Assembly: GCA_017644045.1 (NCBI GenBank)
Contig: JAEPMI010000012.1
Coordinates: forward strand, 255,666 to 319,665
Reading direction: 5' to 3'
Source of the DNA: Deltaproteobacteria bacterium
GTDB taxonomy: Bacteria > Myxococcota_A > Polyangia > Polyangiales > Houyiibacteriaceae
DNA: 64,000 bases
A program made the translations under genes and the position numbers. Under the pieces are notes generated by a model. That model saw nothing but the letters and a program-made list of their open reading frames with translations. It ran no database searches and had not been told where the DNA came from. Below, in pieces: positions 56,101-64,000 of this stretch (the first letter of the stretch is position 1; every line of letters starts with the position of its first letter).

Positions 56101-59100
56101 AGATCCTGCCAGCGCTCGGTCTTCGCGTAGAGACGCTCGAGGCCCTTGAGGGCCCGCATGTCCATCTCCTCGATCGCGCGCACCTGGTTGTAGGTGGCGA
56201 TCGCCTCGTCGGACTGGTTCGTGCGGAGCTCGTAGACCTCGGCGAGCTGGATCAGCGCCTCGATCTTGGCGGCGTCGCCCTCCGAGCCTTCGACCTTCCG
56301 CTGGAGGATGTCGACGAGCTTTCGCCAGTTCTGCTCCTCGCGGTAGATGGTGTCGAGCGCGTCGATCGCGCCGAGGTTCCGCGGCGAGATGTCGAGGGCC
56401 TTCTGGTAGTAGCCCTTCGACTGCTCCGGGATCCCGAGGTGGGTCGCCGAGAGCTTGCCCATCCGGACGTAGGTGTCCGCCTGGACCGTCGGGTCCTTCG
56501 ACACGGTCACGATCTGACCCAGGGTCTGGGCCATCGCGTCCCACTGCTGGGTGGTCTCGTAGAGGTCCGCCATCGACACCATGGCCTCCACGCTCGACGG
56601 GTCCATCGCGTGGACCTGCTCGAAGTAGGGGATGGCGTACTCGGGGTGACCGAGCTCCTGGCCGTACCAGCGCGCGCACTGGAGGCAGAGCGCGATCTTG
56701 ACCGCTTCCTCTTCCTCTTCCTGCAGGGCCGCGTTGGCCATCGTGAGGAGCTCGTTCCACTTGCCGGTGTGGCGGGTGGTGACCTCGAGCTGCTCGGCGG
56801 TCTTCTTGTCGGTGTAGTCGAGGGACCACGCGACGGTGAGCGCGTCGAAGGCCTGGTCGCCGTCCTCGAGCTTGTTCTCGTAGATGTCACCGACGCGCCG
56901 GAGGAGCTCGATGCTCTCCTCGAGGTCCTCGGTGCTCTCCACGCGAACGACGTACTGCTCGACGAGGTGCTCCCAGCGCTCGGCCGCCCGATGCAGGTGG
57001 TCGAGGTTCTCGAAGGCGACCTGATGCATCGGGTCGATCTCGAGGATGCGCTCGTAGGCGCTCGTGCCGCCGTCGCGGTTCTCGACCTGCTCGGCCCAGG
57101 TGCCGGCGATGGTCAGCAGCTGCTCGATCTTCTTCTCGTCATCCGAGAATGCGAGCACGCGCTTCTCCATCGCGCCGATCGCATCCTCCCACATGTTGTC
57201 CTTGCGGTGGATGTGCTCGATGGCGTCGATGGCCAGGAAGTTCCGGTGGTTGACCTCGAGGGCCTTCTCGTACGCCTCGACGGCGTCGACCGGTTGCTCC
57301 AGCTCCACGTTGTAGAGGTGCCCGAGCTGCATGTAGACGTCCTCGAGCTGGGCGTCTTCCAGCGTCGCGGCGCCCACCTCGATGATCCGGTGCAGCGTGT
57401 CGGCCAGCTCGGTCCACTGCCGACCCGCGCGATAGATCTCGGCGATGTTGAAGAGCGCGACCGTGTTCGCCGGGTCGATGCTGAGCGCGTTCTCCCAGCT
57501 GTCGAGGGCGGAGCGGGAGCGCTCGAGCTTCTCGTACCAGATGCGGCCGAGGTCCCCGTAGACCGCGACGCGCATCTCGTCGGTCTCCGCGATGGACGCC
57601 TCGCGCTCGAGGATCTCGACGAGGTCCGCCCAGCGCTCCTGGTCCGCGTAGATCTTCCCGAGCGCGTTCAGCGACTCGGGGTCCTCACCGCGAAGGTCGA
57701 GCACCTGCTTCCACAGGTCGATCGCCTTCTCGGTGTCGCCGAGGTGGTCCGAGCTCAGTCGGGCCATCTTGGCGAGCACGTCCGCGCGGTTGCTGTCGCC
57801 GAAGACGACGTCCAGCTCCTTCTCGAAGGCGGCCAACAGGTTCGGCCAGTCCTCCTTGCGCGTGTAGATGTCCTGCAGCGCCTTGATCGACTCGGCGTGC
57901 TCGGGCTCCAGATCCGCGAGCACCTTCTGGTAGACCGCGATGGCCTCGTCGGTGCGCTGCAGATCGTCGGCCAGGATGCGACCGAGGCGGAAGCTCCAGT
58001 CGACCTGATCGGCCGGGATGTCGCCGCCCTCGATCCGGCGCCGGAGCACCGTGGCGAGCGCTTCGTGGGCGCCGTTCTCCGCGTAGATGCGGTCCAGGCT
58101 CTCGAGGCTCTGCTCGTCGTGCGGCGTCGCCCCGAGGACGAAGCGATGCGCCTCCTCCGCCTTGGCGATGTCGCCGATCTCTTCCTCGTAGACCCGCGCG
58201 AGGCGCTTGCCGATGTCCGCACGGACCTGCGGCTCGGTCGCGCCCTGCGCCGCGTCGGCGTAGGTGCTCGCGAGCTGCGGCCAGCCATCGAGCATCTGCC
58301 CGAGGCGCTCCACCTCACCGAGGGTGTGGTCGTGCGTCGGGTCCTCGAGGAGCGCGCGCTGCATCCAGACGAAGGCGCGCTCGTGGTCCATCGCCCGCTC
58401 CTCGGCGATCTCGGCGATGCGGTGCATCATCGAGACGCGCTCGTAGGCGTCGGGCTGGTAGTTCAGCTGCACCTCATGGACGTTGAGGAGGCGATCCCAC
58501 GCCTCCTGCATCCGGTAGAGGGGCTCGAGGATCTCGCCGACCTGGAGCGGCCGAACACCCTCGGCGAAGAGCAGCTCGAGCGCGCTCACCGAAGGCGAGT
58601 GCTCCGGCGCCGCCGCGAGGATCTCCTGGTACTGGGAGATCGCTCCGTCGACGTCGTTCAGGTACGTCTGCCGCACCTGGCCGAGCCGGAACTGGAGGGT
58701 CAGCATGTCGTCCGGCGTCGCCGCGATCAGGACCTCCTTCTGGAGGATGTCCGCGAGCTCGGCCCAGCGCTCGGTCGCCTCGAAGAGACGGTCGAGGGCC
58801 TCGATGGCCTGCACGTGCGCCTCGTCGGCCTCCACCACGTAGCGGTAGCGGTCGATCGCGCTGTTCACGTCGCCGAGGTGGACCTCGTAGATCTGCGCGG
58901 TCCGGAGCGCCATGTCGATGACGTCCTCCGGCCGCTCCTCGCGGATCCGCTGGATCTCGGTGTCGTAGAGCGCGGTGACCTCGCCCCACTTGTCCGTGTA
59001 CTCCGCGAGCCGCTCGAGGCTGCCGAGCGTCACGTCGTGGCGGTTGTCGAGGGGGAGCGCTCGCGCGTAGGCCGCGAAGGCATTCGGCGCGTCGTCGAGC

Positions 59101-62100
59101 TGCATCTCGTAGAGCTCGGCGACCTGGTGGAGGAGCTCCACCTGACGGAGCGGGTCCTCCTCGTGCCTGATCTGCACCTCGTGGACCGCGATGAGCTTCG
59201 GCCAGTTGCCGAGCTGCCGGTAGATCGGCTCAAGCACGCTCGCGGACATGACCGCTTCGGTGTTGGACGCGATCAGCTCCTCGAGGGCGTCGAGCGTCGG
59301 CTGGTGCTCCGGCTGGACGTCGAGGATGTCGCGGTAGATGTCGACCGCCCGCATCGCGTCGTCGAGCTGGTGGTGGTGCAGGTCGGCGATGCGATAGCGG
59401 AAGCCGATGACCTCCATCGGATCGGCCGCCAGATCCGCCTCGCGCTCGAGAACGCTGAGGAGGTCGGGCCAGGCCTCGGTCGCCTGGTAGAGCCGGTCGA
59501 GGCGGCTCAGGGCAGCGATGTCGTCCGGGTCGATCTCCAGGATGCGCTGGTAGCTGTCGATGGCCTTCGCGTTGTCCTTGAGCTCCTGCTCGAAGACGGC
59601 ACCGACCTCGGAGTAGAGGCGCTTCTTCTCTTCCGGATCGAAGACGATCTCGGCCTTCTGGTTGTAGATCTCGAGGAGCGGCTCCCACTGCTCGAGACGG
59701 AGGTTCAGCTCGATGAGCTTGTCCATCGAGGGCAGGTCCTCGGGGTCGAGCTCGAGGGCCTGGTGGTAGACCTTGATCGAGTCCTGCGGGCGCTCGAGCA
59801 GCTCCTCGTAGAGCGTCGCGGCGCGGTAGAGGTACTGCTTCTGCTCCTCGAGGGAAGGCAGGATCTGAGCCTTCTTCAGGTAGATCTGCGCGAGCTCCTC
59901 GTAGCGCTCGTTGAGCTGGAAGAGCCGCTCGAGGGACGTGGCCGCCTCGAGGTGCATCTCGTCGAGCGCGAGCACGCGACGGTAGTGCGCGATGGCGGCG
60001 TCGTAGTCCTCGAGCTGGTTCTCGCGGATGCGCGCGGCCTTCATGTGGAGCTGCGCGGCGAGGACGGGATCCTCGACCTCCGCGACCTGCTCCTCGTAGG
60101 TCTTCGCGAGCGCCTCGGCGTCGCCCAACATCGGCGTGAGCCGCTCGAGCTGCTGCTGCGTGAGCTCGTTGCTGGGGTCTTCGGCGAGAGCGCGGCTGTA
60201 GCTCTCGAAGGCCGACGGGTAGTCGTCCATCGCCACTTCGTAGAGCTCGGCGATCTGGTGGAGGAGCTCGACCCGACGCTCGGGCGCCGACGCGTGCTTG
60301 GCCTGGATCTCGTGGACCCCGATGAGCTTCGCCACCGCCTGCGAGTCGCGGTAGATGGGCTCGAGGATCTCGGCGATCAGGACCTGGTGGTCGGCCACCT
60401 GGAGCAGCCGCTCGAGCGCCTCGAGGGCCTGCGGCTGCGCGGGGTTGCGCAGGAGGACCTCGCGGTAGATCTCGATGGCGGCCTCGGGCGCGCCCATCCG
60501 GGTCTCGCGCAGGTCCGCCAGGCGGATCATCAACGCGGTCTGGGTGTGCTCGTCGGCGGCGAGCTCGAGCTGACGGTCGACGTTGTCGGCCAGCTCGGAC
60601 CACATCTCCTGGCGAGCGAAGAGGTCGTCGAGGGCACCGAGCGCACGCGGGCTGCCCGGGTCGAGCTCGAGGATCTCGCGGTACACGGTGATGGCCGTCT
60701 CCGGGTCCTCGAGGAACTCGTCGTGAATGGCGGCCATCTGGACGAGCAGGTTCTCCTGCTCCTCCGGGTCGTGGGCCTGCTCCGCTCGACGGCGGAGGAC
60801 CGAGACCAGGTCCTTCCAGCGCTCGGTGCGACGGAAGAGCTCCTCGAGCGCGAGCAGGACCTCGGAGTCCGCCGGCTCGATGTCGAGGATCTTGCGATAC
60901 GCGGCGACCGCGCCGTCGACGTCCTGGAGCTGGGTGTCCTGGATCATCGCGGTCTTCAGCCAGAGCGAGCGCGCGAGGTCGGGCTCGGAGATGGAGGCCG
61001 CGAGGTTCGAGAGGAGCTCCACCAGCTTGGGGAAGCTCTCCTGGCTCATGGCGATCATCTCGAGCTGACCGAGGGTCTGCTCGCTCCGCGGGTACTCGCG
61101 GAAGGCCTCGGCGTAGGCATCGAAGGCCTTGTCCTGATCACCGAGCTGCTCGCCGTACACGGCGGCCGTCTTGGTGAGCAGGTCGAGCCGCTCCTGCGGA
61201 TCGTCGCTGCCGTCGTGGAGCACGCGGAGCGCGCGGATCAGGGGCTCCCACTCGCCCGTCATCTCGTAGATGGGCTCGAGGATGCGAGCCGCGGAGACGC
61301 CGACGTCGGCATCGATGAGCAGGCCCTCGAGGGCGCCGCGAGCACCGGCGTGCTCGGGCATGAGCATCTTCACCTCGCGGTAGAGCTCGACCGCCCTCTC
61401 CTTCTGCTCGAGGTGCAGCTCGAACGCCCGGCCGAGCCGGAACTTCAGCGCGGCGAGCTCTTCGGTCGACTCGGGTCCGAGGTCGATCCGGCGCTCGAGA
61501 GTCTCGGCGAACTCCTGCCAGCGGTGCTCCTGCTCGTAGAGCCGGTCGAGCGCCTTGAAGGCCTCGACCTCACCGAAGCCCCACTCACCGAGGATCTCGT
61601 TGTAGGCGTCGATCGCGCGACCGGCGTCTTCGAGCTTCGTCTCGTAGAGGTGCGCCCGACGGTAGGCGGTCGTCCGGCGGGTCTCCGGATCGTCCTCGAG
61701 CTCCATCTGGCGCTCGGTGACCTCGAGGAGCTCCGCGAACTTCTCCGTCTGCTCGTAGAGCCCCGCCAGCGCGGCGACCGCGCGGCGGTCGTCGGGCTCG
61801 GCCTCGTAGACCGCGCGGTAGGCCGCGATGGCCTCCTCGATGCGCTCGACCTTCACGAGCACGCCACCGAGGTTCATGCGGAGCTCGGTCGCGTCTGCCG
61901 GATCCGCGTCCGCGATCGCCTTCTGGTAGGCCTCGACGACGGGATCCCAGCTGCCGGTCGCTTCTGCCATCCGCTCGACGTCCTCGCGGACGATCTCCTG
62001 GGCGGGCATCACGGCGAAGGCCTCGAGGTAGCGCTCGAAGGCGGTGTCCGGCTTGCGGAGGCGCTCCTCGTAGAGCTGGCCGGTCTCGCGCAGGAGCGCG

Positions 62101-63320
62101 ACGTGCTCCATCGGCTCCATCGGGTGCTGCAGGCGCACTTCGTAGACGCGCGCGAGCTTGCGGGCGTCGCCCGCCTCTTCGTAGATCGGCGAGAGCGCTT
62201 CGGCGGCGGCGAGGTTGTTCTCGTCTCCGTCGAGCACCTTCTCGTACGCACGGGCGGCGCGGTCGGGCTTGCCCTCCTGCTCCATCCAGAGGCGCGCGGC
62301 GCGGAAGAGGAGATCGACTCGCTCTTCGGGATCGGTCTCCTTGCCGTCGGCCTCGCGCTCGAGCACGCGGATCAGCTCGCTCCACTTGTCCTGCGAGCCG
62401 TAGAACTCGGTGAGCTCGTCCCACGCCTTGAGCGAGACGTAGCGTCGCTTCAGCTGCTCCTGCGCGCGGCGGTCGTCCGGGTTGATCGTGAGGAGCTTGG
62501 TGAACGCGCGGACGGCGCCCGCGTCGTCGCCGATCTTGTCGGCGTAGATCGACCCGAGCTTGGTGAGCATCTTCGGGTCGGGATCGGCGTCGGTCAGGGT
62601 CTCGAGGACCGTCGCGAGCTTCTCCCACTCGCGCGCGCGCTCGTAGAGCTGCGACAGCGCGTCGAGCGCCTCCGGGTGGGACGGCTCGACCGCGAGGACC
62701 TTCTCCCAGAGCGGGATGACGGTGTCCGGCTTGCGGATTCGCTTGGTCGCGAGGTCCGCCATCTCGACGTAGCGGATCGGTCGGTCGACCGGATCGAGCA
62801 TCTGCGCTTCCCGATCCATCACGGCGATCAGGCTCTCCCAATCGCGACGCTTCTCGTACATCTCCTTCAGCTTCTCGATCGCCTCGAGATCCTGCGGGGC
62901 GTACTCGAGCACCTGCTCGAAGACCTTGATGGCCTCGGCTTGGTTGCTCGAACGCTCGATGTACATCGTCCCCGCCTCACGCAGCAGGGCGACCTTCTCC
63001 TCGTGGTCCTGAACGATGTCGGCCTTCGCCAGGATCGTCCGGATCACGTCCGACCAGCGGCGCTGGCCCTCGTACTTCTCGAGCTCCTCGTCGAGCTCGG
63101 CGAGCATCCCTCGCTCCTCGTCGGTCAGCTCACGCGCGGGGGCCGGTCCGGCCGCGGCCTCGGGCTCGCCTGCGTCGTCCGCGCTCGCCTCGGCACCTTC
63201 GTCCGCGCTCGCTTCGGCTTCACCCTCGGCTGCCTCCTCGGCACCTTCGGGAGTCTCTTCCGCGCCCTCTTCCGGCATCTCTTCGTTCTCGTCCACGTTC
63301 GACTCTTCGTTCTCCGACAT
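53124..63320 (-). CDS. giant TPR-repeat protein with inactivated M48-like C-terminal domain
   Basis: 3398 residues. An acidic Glu/Ala-rich head (1-70) without a signal peptide leads to tens of consecutive TPR-like helical pairs, recognisable by recurring units such as A-(I/F)-x-x-Y-x-x-(V/I)-L-x-x-(D/E)-P and EAL-x-x-L. These fill most of the protein and form a very long superhelix, presumably a scaffold. The last 300 residues differ. They align with the M48 peptidase at 23620-24507 (FVIG, then R3251FQSY3255 in place of HEMGH; E3335LTGVRAG in place of ELTCDRAG; SESYFRLREALG in place of AESAYYRKAMG), so the zinc site is lost. AGAGGT precedes the ATG at about 10 nt. No frameshift over 10 kb. 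Confidence 0.9.
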   Translation of the reverse strand: MSENEESNVDENEEMPEEGAEETPEGAEEAAEGEAEASADEGAEASADDAGEPEAAAGPAPARELTDEERGMLAELDEELEKYEGQRRWSDVIRTILAKADIVQDHEEKVALLREAGTMYIERSSNQAEAIKVFEQVLEYAPQDLEAIEKLKEMYEKRRDWESLIAVMDREAQMLDPVDRPIRYVEMADLATKRIRKPDTVIPLWEKVLAVEPSHPEALDALSQLYERAREWEKLATVLETLTDADPDPKMLTKLGSIYADKIGDDAGAVRAFTKLLTINPDDRRAQEQLKRRYVSLKAWDELTEFYGSQDKWSELIRVLEREADGKETDPEERVDLLFRAARLWMEQEGKPDRAARAYEKVLDGDENNLAAAEALSPIYEEAGDARKLARVYEVRLQHPMEPMEHVALLRETGQLYEERLRKPDTAFERYLEAFAVMPAQEIVREDVERMAEATGSWDPVVEAYQKAIADADPADATELRMNLGGVLVKVERIEEAIAAYRAVYEAEPDDRRAVAALAGLYEQTEKFAELLEVTERQMELEDDPETRRTTAYRRAHLYETKLEDAGRAIDAYNEILGEWGFGEVEAFKALDRLYEQEHRWQEFAETLERRIDLGPESTEELAALKFRLGRAFELHLEQKERAVELYREVKMLMPEHAGARGALEGLLIDADVGVSAARILEPIYEMTGEWEPLIRALRVLHDGSDDPQERLDLLTKTAAVYGEQLGDQDKAFDAYAEAFREYPRSEQTLGQLEMIAMSQESFPKLVELLSNLAASISEPDLARSLWLKTAMIQDTQLQDVDGAVAAYRKILDIEPADSEVLLALEELFRRTERWKDLVSVLRRRAEQAHDPEEQENLLVQMAAIHDEFLEDPETAITVYREILELDPGSPRALGALDDLFARQEMWSELADNVDRQLELAADEHTQTALMIRLADLRETRMGAPEAAIEIYREVLLRNPAQPQALEALERLLQVADHQVLIAEILEPIYRDSQAVAKLIGVHEIQAKHASAPERRVELLHQIAELYEVAMDDYPSAFESYSRALAEDPSNELTQQQLERLTPMLGDAEALAKTYEEQVAEVEDPVLAAQLHMKAARIRENQLEDYDAAIAHYRRVLALDEMHLEAATSLERLFQLNERYEELAQIYLKKAQILPSLEEQKQYLYRAATLYEELLERPQDSIKVYHQALELDPEDLPSMDKLIELNLRLEQWEPLLEIYNQKAEIVFDPEEKKRLYSEVGAVFEQELKDNAKAIDSYQRILEIDPDDIAALSRLDRLYQATEAWPDLLSVLEREADLAADPMEVIGFRYRIADLHHHQLDDAMRAVDIYRDILDVQPEHQPTLDALEELIASNTEAVMSASVLEPIYRQLGNWPKLIAVHEVQIRHEEDPLRQVELLHQVAELYEMQLDDAPNAFAAYARALPLDNRHDVTLGSLERLAEYTDKWGEVTALYDTEIQRIREERPEDVIDMALRTAQIYEVHLGDVNSAIDRYRYVVEADEAHVQAIEALDRLFEATERWAELADILQKEVLIAATPDDMLTLQFRLGQVRQTYLNDVDGAISQYQEILAAAPEHSPSVSALELLFAEGVRPLQVGEILEPLYRMQEAWDRLLNVHEVQLNYQPDAYERVSMMHRIAEIAEERAMDHERAFVWMQRALLEDPTHDHTLGEVERLGQMLDGWPQLASTYADAAQGATEPQVRADIGKRLARVYEEEIGDIAKAEEAHRFVLGATPHDEQSLESLDRIYAENGAHEALATVLRRRIEGGDIPADQVDWSFRLGRILADDLQRTDEAIAVYQKVLADLEPEHAESIKALQDIYTRKEDWPNLLAAFEKELDVVFGDSNRADVLAKMARLSSDHLGDTEKAIDLWKQVLDLRGEDPESLNALGKIYADQERWADLVEILEREASIAETDEMRVAVYGDLGRIWYEKLERSRSALDSWENALSIDPANTVALFNIAEIYRAGRQWTELADTLHRIIEVGAATLEDAQLEDVYMQLGHLYNVELEQPVDAVEAYEKALEVNHRNFLAIDAIEHIHRKDNMWEDAIGAMEKRVLAFSDDEKKIEQLLTIAGTWAEQVENRDGGTSAYERILEIDPMHQVAFENLDHLHRAAERWEHLVEQYVVRVESTEDLEESIELLRRVGDIYENKLEDGDQAFDALTVAWSLDYTDKKTAEQLEVTTRHTGKWNELLTMANAALQEEEEEAVKIALCLQCARWYGQELGHPEYAIPYFEQVHAMDPSSVEAMVSMADLYETTQQWDAMAQTLGQIVTVSKDPTVQADTYVRMGKLSATHLGIPEQSKGYYQKALDISPRNLGAIDALDTIYREEQNWRKLVDILQRKVEGSEGDAAKIEALIQLAEVYELRTNQSDEAIATYNQVRAIEEMDMRALKGLERLYAKTERWQDLFQILETQYEVVQTEKERITILTQLAGMLEEEFLKPDQAAARLEQVLEIDPTHVNALIGLARLYRAQQKWDELIDTYERHVSATPDRGERIRIYKALGDTYSADLGDPDRAIDAHLNVLSINEDDAESLDALTRLYEKREDYASALEMMEQLVKQIQEPQQQVDLLFRMGRILEKELGDRISALDKFQMAIDLDPSHVPSLGAMRLIQVDAGDWLAAAKLTEQEASYQENPRLVAELLVELGRIYDERLDEHDRAVETYEAALKQDPDNEDAAMPLVEEYRKAGRHQDAFPLLQMLVKRSGKRESDEQHRLAFELGETAMELGEIEDAIKAYEKAKDIDGTHLPTLLGIARAAFAAEKWGDAFKFYQMLLVHHRDSLAPDEIVDIFFRLGVVKREQGERRKALNMFDKALEEDPHHRPTLDAVIGLYEKQSQWAQVIHFKKQILETLDNDDERYEILDQVGTLWQEKENNTQKAIEAWDEASLLKPEEHRMLHKLLAAYQGTKQWEEAIKIIQQVSDLDGRAKAQSKYIYTIGVITRDELKDPDGALDRFNDSLDLDPDNLKAFEAVNKILNTKKDWKALERAYRKMIHRIIKEDGREDLKFNLFHTLGIIYRDRQRNFEAAAEAFKTASSIKPDAATEHQILAELYSTMPDRVGDAIEEHQWLLRRDPYRVDSYRALYKLYFDARAYDKAWCLAATLNFLGKADNEQQQFHSQYQTQGPIRPRGRVERAAWFNDLMHPDEDRYVSKIMELMAPAVLRVKQASDKALRLDKLKPVDPATSTVTFAKTFGFVQQVLNIPTQPRLYLQQQTPGGLSHIEGSNPPAVIAGSSLLSGYSPMDLMFVIGRFQSYYLSEHFVRTIFKSHTELRMLLLAALRISGMGPADPQVDAWAGQLTQHMDAAQQDGLRAVCRKFIDAGGSTDIKKWMQSVELTGVRAGFLIANDLDVARRMIQALPPEGSVDLPPKDKLKELVLFSVSESYFRLREALGIQIQV

Positions 63321-63426
63321 CGCCGCTGACCTCTAGCCGTCCTGGTCGAGCACCGCTCGACCGCCACCATTCAATCCGATTCCGAAACCCAGACCCTGTC
63401 GAACGAGCGCGCCCGCGGATGCGGCA

Positions 63427-63455
63427 AACGCGCGCACGGAACCCGTGCGCGCGTT
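63427..63455 (-). terminator. 13-bp perfect hairpin between the two TPR genes
   Basis: AACGCGCGCACGG-AAC-CCGTGCGCGCGTT. It lies 58 nt after the stop of the partial TPR gene and about 107 nt before the start of the giant one. No T-tract follows on the minus strand. Confidence 0.6.
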
Positions 63456-63512
63456 GCGCCGAACCCCCTCCGCCGTGTCTCCGCCGTTCACTCGCGCTCG
63501 TCGCCGATCAGT

Positions 63513-64000
63513 TCAGTTCACACCAAGCTCGCCGAGGCGATCACGCGCGGCCTTCACGTAGTGCGAAGGCGCGTCGCCGCCGGCCACGTCGACGAACTTC
63601 TTGAGGAAGCGCCGCGCTTCCTCGCGCTCGTCGGTCATCGAGTACGCCCAGCCGAGCGAGAAGAGCGCGTCCCGCATGCCGGGGACGATCTCGAGCGCGG
63701 CCTTGAACTCCTCGATCGCCGCCGTGTAGTTCGGCGGCTCGCCGCCCTGGTACACGGTGCCGAGGAGGTGATGGAGGTTGGCCTCCTCTTCGGTGCCCTG
63801 CATGGACACCTCGAGGCCGCTCTGCAGCACCTGGGTGGCCTGATCGAGGTACCCGAGGTCGGCGTAGAGCCGGCCGAGCGCGCTGTACGCCTCGACGAAG
63901 CGCGGACCGTGCTCGATGGACTCGGTGTAGCGCTGCAGCGCTTCCTGCGGCTGCTCCATCTTCTCGTGCACCTGCGCGAGCTTGAAGTACGCCTTGAAGA
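63513..64000 (-). CDS. TPR protein, 3' part (continues beyond the window)
   Basis: The C-terminal 162 residues of a protein whose start lies to the right of the window. The frame remains open to the window edge (AYFKLAQVHEKM...), so the apparent GTG at 63971 is not the start. It contains about three TPR units: VHEKMEQPQEALQRYTESIE, YLDQATQVLQSGLE and YTAAIEEFKAALEIVPG. Same strand as the giant TPR gene and immediately upstream of it; the two may belong to one functional unit. Confidence 0.85.
   Translation of the reverse strand, partial: FKAYFKLAQVHEKMEQPQEALQRYTESIEHGPRFVEAYSALGRLYADLGYLDQATQVLQSGLEVSMQGTEEEANLHHLLGTVYQGGEPPNYTAAIEEFKAALEIVPGMRDALFSLGWAYSMTDEREEARRFLKKFVDVAGGDAPSHYVKAARDRLGELGVN

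Noticed and set aside
55512-63329. Plus-strand open frame of about 2,600 codons opposite the giant TPR gene
   Set aside because: Codon-bias shadow. The residues are mostly Leu/Glu/Val/Arg low-complexity sequence with no recognisable domain, while the minus strand gives clear TPRs.
63513-63971. Complete TPR gene starting at GTG 63971
   Set aside because: The frame stays open to the window edge with TPR-like sequence before that codon, so the gene is truncated by the window.

Overview
The window is GC-rich, densely coded bacterial chromosome. Gene content points to a myxobacterium (Myxococcota), probably of the Polyangia/Sandaracinaceae type. The pointers are a MglA-type motility GTPase, a fibro-slime lipoprotein, many small lipoproteins with Asp/Gly-rich linkers, a sulfatase with a membrane anchor, latex-clearing/MpaB-type and DUF4397 proteins, and a roughly 3,400-residue TPR protein. 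The taxonomic call is inference from gene content; no 16S gene is present.

Layout. 1-143: tRNA-Arg(CCG) followed by a second copy of its 3' half. 240-6632: comEC, two paralogous lipoproteins and a fumC-GNAT-HemJ/CopD-like operon. 6757-14798: an esterase fused to an M15-like peptidase domain, an unknown protein, an L,D-transpeptidase lipoprotein and a P-type ATPase that has lost its catalytic residues. 14904-17641: argH-lysA. 17679-19231: a lower-GC two-gene insert, an ABC-type ATPase plus a TOPRIM-like DUF4276-type protein, that looks like an anti-phage module. 19401-24507: a TetR-controlled DCC-protein operon, a frameshifted fibro-slime lipoprotein, and an M48 peptidase plus bacterial dynamin pair. 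24669-31054: KAS III, an MpaB-like oxygenase with a divergent TetR regulator, a ribbon-helix-helix protein with its own operator-like repeats, and a MglA-like GTPase coupled to an MBL hydrolase. 31184-43784: sulfatase, greA, carB, tsaE and an M1 aminopeptidase. 43888-49114: a Cys-rich lipoprotein, a phosphatase, a Rieske protein, map and parAB. 49430-53066: a lipoprotein and then a translationally coupled trio of RNA ligase, Ham1-like fusion and AbiEii-type nucleotidyltransferase. 53124-64000: the giant TPR protein and the 3' part of another TPR gene.

Many genes are coupled through 1-4 nt stop/start overlaps (GTGA, ATGA, TAGTG, TGATG), so operons are compact. A recurrent feature is a TAnnnT-like -10 box ending 5-8 nt before the start codon, which implies widespread leaderless transcripts.

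The most unusual items are: (i) the RNA ligase/Ham1-fusion/nucleotidyltransferase operon, which reads as an undescribed RNA-processing or defence cassette; (ii) the ATPase/TOPRIM pair; (iii) the giant TPR protein, whose C-terminus is an inactivated M48 peptidase domain that aligns with the active M48 peptidase encoded 29 kb away; (iv) the pseudo P-type ATPase; (v) two families of intergenic, terminator-bearing repeats and three arrays of G3N3 hexamers. All calls come from reading the sequence and recognising motifs; no database search was run.
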